From: an uncultured Prochlorococcus sp.
GTDB taxonomy: Bacteria > Cyanobacteriota > Cyanobacteriia > PCC-6307 > Cyanobiaceae
Assembly (NCBI GenBank): GCA_902525075.1
Contig: CABZFV010000001.1
Coordinates: 62,001-126,000, forward strand
Direction of reading: 5' to 3'
DNA length: 64,000 bases
Below the pieces are notes generated by a model that saw only the letters and a program-made list of their open reading frames with translations, was not told the origin of the DNA and searched no databases. Shown piece by piece: positions 59,723 through 64,000 of the stretch; position 1 is the stretch's first letter; each line of letters begins with the position of its first letter. The translations under genes and the position numbers were made by a program.

Positions 59723-60505
59723 ATGCTTCTAAATTTAACTGGCAAAAAAATTCTTGTTACGGGAATTGCCAACAATCGTTCAATAGCATGGGGTATCGCT
59801 CAACAACTTGCAAAAGCTGGCGCAGAACTTGGAATCACATATTTGCCTGATGATAAGGGAAGATTCGAATCTAAAGTTAGAGAACTAACTGAACCTTTAA
59901 ACCCATCATTATTTTTGCCTCTTGATGTTCAAAATCCAGGTCAAATTGAAGAAATATTTAAAAATATAAAAGACAATTGGGGGCAAATTGATGGATTAGT
60001 TCACTGCCTAGCATTTGCAGGACGCGATGAATTGATTGGAGATTATAGTGCTACCACTTCAGAGGGTTTTGATAGGGCTCTTAATATAAGTGCGTATTCG
60101 TTAGCACCTTTATGTAAAGCAGCAAAACCACTTTTTAGTGATGGTGCTGGAGTTGTCTCATTAACTTATTTAGGATCAGAGAGGGCGATTCCTAACTATA
60201 ATGTGATGGGAGTTGCTAAAGCAGCTTTAGAAGCTTCAGTAAGATATCTTTCTGCAGAACTTGGTCCCGAAAAACAAGTCAGAGTTAACGCAATAAGTGC
60301 TGGGCCTATCAGAACACTTGCTAGTTCTGCTATAGGTGGCATTTTAGATATGATTCATAATGTTGAAGAAAAGGCTCCTTTACGCAGAACAGTCACTCAA
60401 ACAGAAGTAGGTAATACAGCTGCTTTTTTATTAAGTGATCTTTCTAGCGGCATTTCAGGCCAAACAATTTATGTTGATGCGGGTTACTGCATTAATGGAA
60501 TGTAA
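59723..60505 (+). CDS. fabI: enoyl-[acyl-carrier-protein] reductase
   Basis: FabI reduces the enoyl-ACP double bond in the last step of fatty acid elongation. The NAD-binding motif is KILVTGIANNRSIAWGIAQQL (partial), and the FabI-specific region reads NYNVMGVAKAALEASVRYL with the catalytic Tyr and Lys. 260 residues, ATG start. A near-consensus AGGAGA lies upstream at about 59694. hisB follows 20 bases on. Confidence 0.97.
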   Translation: MLLNLTGKKILVTGIANNRSIAWGIAQQLAKAGAELGITYLPDDKGRFESKVRELTEPLNPSLFLPLDVQNPGQIEEIFKNIKDNWGQIDGLVHCLAFAGRDELIGDYSATTSEGFDRALNISAYSLAPLCKAAKPLFSDGAGVVSLTYLGSERAIPNYNVMGVAKAALEASVRYLSAELGPEKQVRVNAISAGPIRTLASSAIGGILDMIHNVEEKAPLRRTVTQTEVGNTAAFLLSDLSSGISGQTIYVDAGYCINGM

Positions 60506-60525
60506 ACTAAGTTTTTTGCATAAAA

Positions 60526-61131
60526 ATGTCATCTCTAAGGCAATCTGAAATAAAAAGAAAAACAAATGAAACAGATATTTCTGTATTTATAAACTTAGAT
60601 GGAAATGGAATTTCAGAGATTGATACTGGGATACCATTCTTAGATCATATGCTTCATCAAATATCCAGTCATGGTTTGTTCGATTTAAAAATAAAAGCAA
60701 TTGGAGATACCCATATTGATGATCACCATACAAATGAAGATGTAGGAATCGCATTAGGCAAAGCATTTTCAAAAGCCTTGGGAGAAAGAAAAGGAATAAG
60801 CAGGTTTGGACATTTCTTTGCCCCATTAGATGAAGCATTAGTTCAAGTCACTTTAGACTGCTCTGGCAGACCGCATCTATCTTATGATCTTCAATTAAAA
60901 GCCCCTAGAATAGGAAATTATGATACTGAACTAGTAAGGGAGTTTTTTATTGCCTTTGTAAATAACAGCGGTATTACTCTGCATATTAATCAAATACGAG
61001 GCAGTAATTCACATCATATAGTTGAGGCGTGCTTTAAAGCTTTTTCAAGAGCAATGAGAATGGCTACCGAAATAGATCCCAGAAGATCTGATTCAATTCC
61101 AAGCAGTAAAGGAATGTTAGAAAAACAATAA
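60526..61131 (+). CDS. hisB: imidazoleglycerol-phosphate dehydratase
   Basis: HisB performs the sixth step of histidine synthesis. The manganese-binding His-rich motifs are [15 protein letters not shown] and [17 protein letters not shown]. The N-terminus [20 protein letters not shown] is typical. 201 residues is the size of the monofunctional enzyme. ATG start; 20 bases after fabI, so probably co-transcribed. Confidence 0.97.
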   Translation: MSSLRQSEIKRKTNETDISVFINLDGNGISEIDTGIPFLDHMLHQISSHGLFDLKIKAIGDTHIDDHHTNEDVGIALGKAFSKALGERKGISRFGHFFAPLDEALVQVTLDCSGRPHLSYDLQLKAPRIGNYDTELVREFFIAFVNNSGITLHINQIRGSNSHHIVEACFKAFSRAMRMATEIDPRRSDSIPSSKGMLEKQ

Positions 61132-61203
61132 AATAGGAATTTTTTCAAATCAGCCACAATTCAGTTGATTTTTGGCGAATATAGATGAAGTGATTACTTT
61201 GTT

Positions 61204-62688
61204 GTGACTAATTTACAAGATAAAAAAATTGATAAATTTAAAATTTTTAATAAAGAAGATTGGTCAAGTGCTTATCAAAATGTAGAAAAGGAGCTTACCA
61301 AAGAGCCTTTAAAAATTAGCAAAGGTAATAATATTAAAAATCTAAATGGAACATTATTAAGAAATGGACCAGGAATATTAGAGAGAGGGGGACAATGGGT
61401 TCATCATCCATTTGATGGTGATGGAATGATAACATCCATAAAATTCGAAAATGGTCAGCCATTCTTAACAAATAGATTTGTTAAAACTAAAGGCTATTTG
61501 GAAGAAGAAAAAATAAATAAATTTATTTATAGAGGTGTTTTTGGAACACAAAAAAATGGAGGAATTTTAAATAATGCATTAGATCTAAAATTCAAGAATA
61601 TCGCTAATACACATGTCATTAAATTAGGAGATGAAATTCTCGCATTATGGGAAGCAGCAGGTCCACATGCAATGGATCCTGATAGTCTTGAAACTATTGG
61701 TTTAACAACATTAAAAGGAGTACTTAAGCCTAACGAAGCATTCAGTGCTCATCCCAAAACAGACCTAAACTCAAATGTATCTTCAGAACTTTTAGTCACT
61801 TTTGGAGTACAAACCGGGCCAAAAAGTACCATTAGATTAATGGAATTTAATAATGCTGGTACAAATTCTGGAGAGCTCATTTTTGATAGAAAAGATACCT
61901 TTAATGGCTTTGCATTCCTTCATGATTTCGCAATCACAACTAATTGGGCAATATTTTTACAGAATGCTATTGATTTCAATCCTCTTCCATTTGTAATGGG
62001 TCAAAGAGGAGCAGCACAATGTCTTAAGTCAAACCCAAATAAAAAGGCAAAGTTTTTTATCATCCCTAGAGAAAGTGGATTATTTAGGGGACAGCCTCCT
62101 TTAACAATAGATGCTCCAGAAGGATTCGTTTTTCATCATGTAAATGCATTTGAAAAAGATTACAAAATCGTATTAGATAGTATTTTTTATGATGATTTCC
62201 CATCAGTTGGTCCTGACGAGAATTTTAGGGATATTGACTTTGATAAATATCCAGAAGGAAAACTGAAAAGATCAATTATCGATCTAAAGACAAAACTTTG
62301 TGAACTTGAAACTTTCAGTGAACAATGTTGTGAATTTGCTGTTGTTAATCCTAAAAACTTAGGATTAAAAGCAACTTTTAGTTGGATGGCAAGCACATCT
62401 CAAAAGCTTGGGAACGCTCCACTTCAAGCGATAAAAAAAATAAATTTAACTTCTAAGGAAGAGATTTCTTGGTCGGCAGGTCCAAGTGGATTTGTTAGTG
62501 AACCAATTATGGTTCCATCAGAAAACTCTTCAAAAGAAGATGAGGGATTTTTATTTATACTTCTATGGAACGGAGAAAGAAGGGGAAGCGATTTGGTGAT
62601 ATTAGACGCAAAAGACCTAAAAGAATTAGCTGTTTATGAATTACCCATTTCAATTCCTCATGGCCTTCATGGATCTTGGGTTAATTGA
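61204..62688 (+). CDS. carotenoid cleavage oxygenase
   Basis: This is a beta-propeller non-heme iron enzyme that splits carotenoids or apocarotenoids. The four iron-binding His are in AHPKTD, HDFAIT, FHHVNAF and HGLHGSWVN (the last close to the C-terminus). The signature LRNGPGILERGGQWVHHPFDGDGM (partial) begins the fold. 494 residues, GTG start. Products could be apocarotenals such as retinal precursors. No retinal-protein gene is in the window. Which bond it cuts is unknown. Confidence 0.92.
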   Translation: MTNLQDKKIDKFKIFNKEDWSSAYQNVEKELTKEPLKISKGNNIKNLNGTLLRNGPGILERGGQWVHHPFDGDGMITSIKFENGQPFLTNRFVKTKGYLEEEKINKFIYRGVFGTQKNGGILNNALDLKFKNIANTHVIKLGDEILALWEAAGPHAMDPDSLETIGLTTLKGVLKPNEAFSAHPKTDLNSNVSSELLVTFGVQTGPKSTIRLMEFNNAGTNSGELIFDRKDTFNGFAFLHDFAITTNWAIFLQNAIDFNPLPFVMGQRGAAQCLKSNPNKKAKFFIIPRESGLFRGQPPLTIDAPEGFVFHHVNAFEKDYKIVLDSIFYDDFPSVGPDENFRDIDFDKYPEGKLKRSIIDLKTKLCELETFSEQCCEFAVVNPKNLGLKATFSWMASTSQKLGNAPLQAIKKINLTSKEEISWSAGPSGFVSEPIMVPSENSSKEDEGFLFILLWNGERRGSDLVILDAKDLKELAVYELPISIPHGLHGSWVN

Positions 62689-62690
62689 AT

Positions 62691-63266
62691 TTAAGAAAAA
62701 ATTTCAATTAAATCTGGAATGATTTTTTTTAATGCTTCACCTCTATGACTACAAGAGTCTTTAATATCATTATTCATTTCTGCGAAAGTTAATCTGGTAG
62801 AACTCTCCTCAAAAATTGGGTCATACCCAAAACCACTTTTTCCTCTGGGTTTTAAAATGATATTGCCATGACATTTAGCCTCAGATTCAATAATCACTTC
62901 ACCATTTGGAGAACAAACACAAATATTAGCAATAAAGAAAGCACTTCTATTTTGAACTCCATCAAGTTCTTTTAGAACTCGTTCAATTCTCTTTTGATCA
63001 TTTTCTTCATATCTAGATGAGTAAATGCCAGGCTTACCACCTAGTGATTCAATACAAATTCCTGAATCATCTGCTATTGAAAAATTATTCGTTTTTCTCG
63101 AAACTGCACTCGCTTTTTTAATTGCATTATCTCTAAATGTCAGTCCATCCTCTTCAACTTCTAATGATTCTGGCTGGAGTAACAATTTACAATTAACTCC
63201 AGAAAGCAATTTCTTATATTCTTCAATTTTACCTTTATTCTTACTCGCTAAATATAAATTTTTCAT
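62691..63266 (-). CDS. rdgB: non-canonical NTP pyrophosphatase RdgB/HAM1
   Basis: This enzyme removes deaminated or non-canonical purine NTPs such as ITP and XTP. The motifs LYLASKNKGKIEEYKKLL, FSIADDSGICIESLGGKPGIYSSRY (partial) and GFGYDPIFEE, then HRGEAL are conserved. I take ATG at 63266, giving 191 residues. An in-frame GTG at 63305 would run into the mutase gene. It ends two bases from the carotenoid oxygenase stop and lies just downstream of the mutase gene on the same strand. Confidence 0.94.
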   Translation of the reverse strand: MKNLYLASKNKGKIEEYKKLLSGVNCKLLLQPESLEVEEDGLTFRDNAIKKASAVSRKTNNFSIADDSGICIESLGGKPGIYSSRYEENDQKRIERVLKELDGVQNRSAFFIANICVCSPNGEVIIESEAKCHGNIILKPRGKSGFGYDPIFEESSTRLTFAEMNNDIKDSCSHRGEALKKIIPDLIEIFS

Positions 63267-63268
63267 CC

Positions 63269-64000
63269 TCATTTTCCTGCCAAATTTATAAATTCTTGAC
63301 CCCACTCTAATAACTCATCTAAATAAGATTCTTTTGGTGCTTCACAATATAACCTTAAAAGAGGTTCCGTTCCTGAAAACCTAAAAAGAAGCCAAAAATT
63401 TTTATCAATTCTCAACTTTATTCCATCGATTTTTGAGATACTTTTCAACTTGTGATTATTAATATTCTCAGGAATATTATCTATGATAAATTCTTTTACG
63501 TTATTTTTTTCTGACTGATTTGGAAATTTAATATCAATTCTTTTGTAAAAACTTGGTCCAAAATCTTCTTGAATTTCATCTAAGGTTTCATATAAATATT
63601 GAGATTTTTCAGCAATTCCATTTAATAAAACCATCGCTGCATATAGAGCATCTCTTTCAGGCATAAAGTCACCAAAACCAACTCCCCCAGATTCCTCTCC
63701 TCCAATAAATATTTTTTCTTTGATCATTTTTTCAGCAATATATTTAAAGCCAACTGGAAGTTCAAAAACATCTCTATTTTGACTCTCTGATATATTTTTA
63801 ATAATATCTGAACCACTAACAGTCTTTAAGACTGGATAAGAATTATTTTTAATTTCGCCCAAATAGCTAATAAAGTATGGCAGTAAATCTTGAGTGCTAG
63901 AGTATCTTCCTTTTTCATCAATTGCCGCAATTCTATCACCATCACCATCAAATATAATTCCTAGAGTTTTCACTTCATTTGTTGAATTTTTGATTAGTGT
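63269..64000 (-). CDS. phosphohexomutase, C-terminal part (cut by window edge)
   Basis: The visible 243 residues hold the metal-binding loop FDGDGDRIAAID, the sugar-binding loop GGEESGG and the phosphate-binding loop FRFSGTEPLLRLY. These are diagnostic of phosphomannomutase/phosphoglucomutase enzymes, which shift phosphate between C6 and C1 of hexoses. The catalytic Ser domain lies beyond the right edge. The frame stays open to base 64000, so the GTG at 63973 is not the true start. Substrate (mannose or glucose) undecided. Two bases separate its stop from the rdgB start. Confidence 0.9.
   Translation of the reverse strand, partial: TLIKNSTNEVKTLGIIFDGDGDRIAAIDEKGRYSSTQDLLPYFISYLGEIKNNSYPVLKTVSGSDIIKNISESQNRDVFELPVGFKYIAEKMIKEKIFIGGEESGGVGFGDFMPERDALYAAMVLLNGIAEKSQYLYETLDEIQEDFGPSFYKRIDIKFPNQSEKNNVKEFIIDNIPENINNHKLKSISKIDGIKLRIDKNFWLLFRFSGTEPLLRLYCEAPKESYLDELLEWGQEFINLAGK

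Overview
The window is about 64 kb of a very AT-rich, gene-dense chromosome from a marine picocyanobacterium, almost certainly a high-light-adapted Prochlorococcus. The evidence is the oxygenic photosynthesis gene set (psaE, petBD, psbB-psbT, psbM, psbEFLJ, ycf48-rubredoxin, ndhCKJ, chlD), a degenerate phycoerythrin beta subunit beside its lyase gene, a short plastoquinol terminal oxidase, frequent TTG/GTG starts, and very short intergenic gaps. I see no insertion sequence, integrase, phage module or CRISPR array.

Layout. 0-9.7 kb is a patch of short genes, many unrecognised: a PrxQ-type peroxiredoxin, tatA, a Nif11-domain protein, a fibrillin-like protein, a carotenoid isomerase-like flavoprotein, the PTOX gene, several proteins under 60 residues with one membrane helix, a polyglutamine mini-protein and a possible structured RNA. 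9.7-14.2 kb holds a GNAT acetyltransferase, an aldehyde dehydrogenase, a LysM protein, psaE and mutM. 14.2-19.9 kb is one rRNA operon on the minus strand (16S, tRNA-Ile, tRNA-Ala, 23S, 5S). Complementary flanks predict the 16S and 23S processing stems. 19.9-31.4 kb has a GH100 invertase, petB/petD, ctpA, an HD-domain protein, minCDE, tRNA-Thr, tsaC, prmC, psbM, a ferredoxin, and psbB/psbT. 31.4-38.6 kb has nrdR, rpsA, metK, a sugar kinase, tRNA-Phe, a VTT-family membrane protein, and the convergent cpeS/cpeB pair. 38.7-45.7 kb has uvrD, a tRNA nucleotidyltransferase-family gene, a flavoprotein-SelD fusion and mtnP. 45.7-49.8 kb is psbEFLJ, ycf48 and rubredoxin, divergent from ndhCKJ. 49.8-64 kb has a YvcK/CofD-like gene, an ABC ATPase with an MCE protein, chlD, folK, a Nudix hydrolase, phrB, a DegT aminotransferase, a redoxin, fabI, hisB, a carotenoid oxygenase, rdgB, and the C-terminal part of a phosphohexomutase cut by the right edge.

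How the genes work together. PSII assembly is strongly represented: cytochrome b559 and small subunits, the Ycf48 factor and a membrane-anchored rubredoxin, CP47/PsbT/PsbM and a C-terminal processing protease. Electron flow is covered by the cytochrome b6f core, three NDH-1 subunits, PsaE, a ferredoxin and PTOX. Pigment metabolism is covered by ChlD, the carotenoid enzymes and the phycoerythrin remnant. The division-site system minCDE is complete. Most of the window is conserved core genome. The most interesting parts are the small-protein patch (about 0.9-9.4 kb), the reduced CpeB/CpeS pair, the SelD fusion, and the non-coding structures around the rRNA operon and at 9.1 kb.
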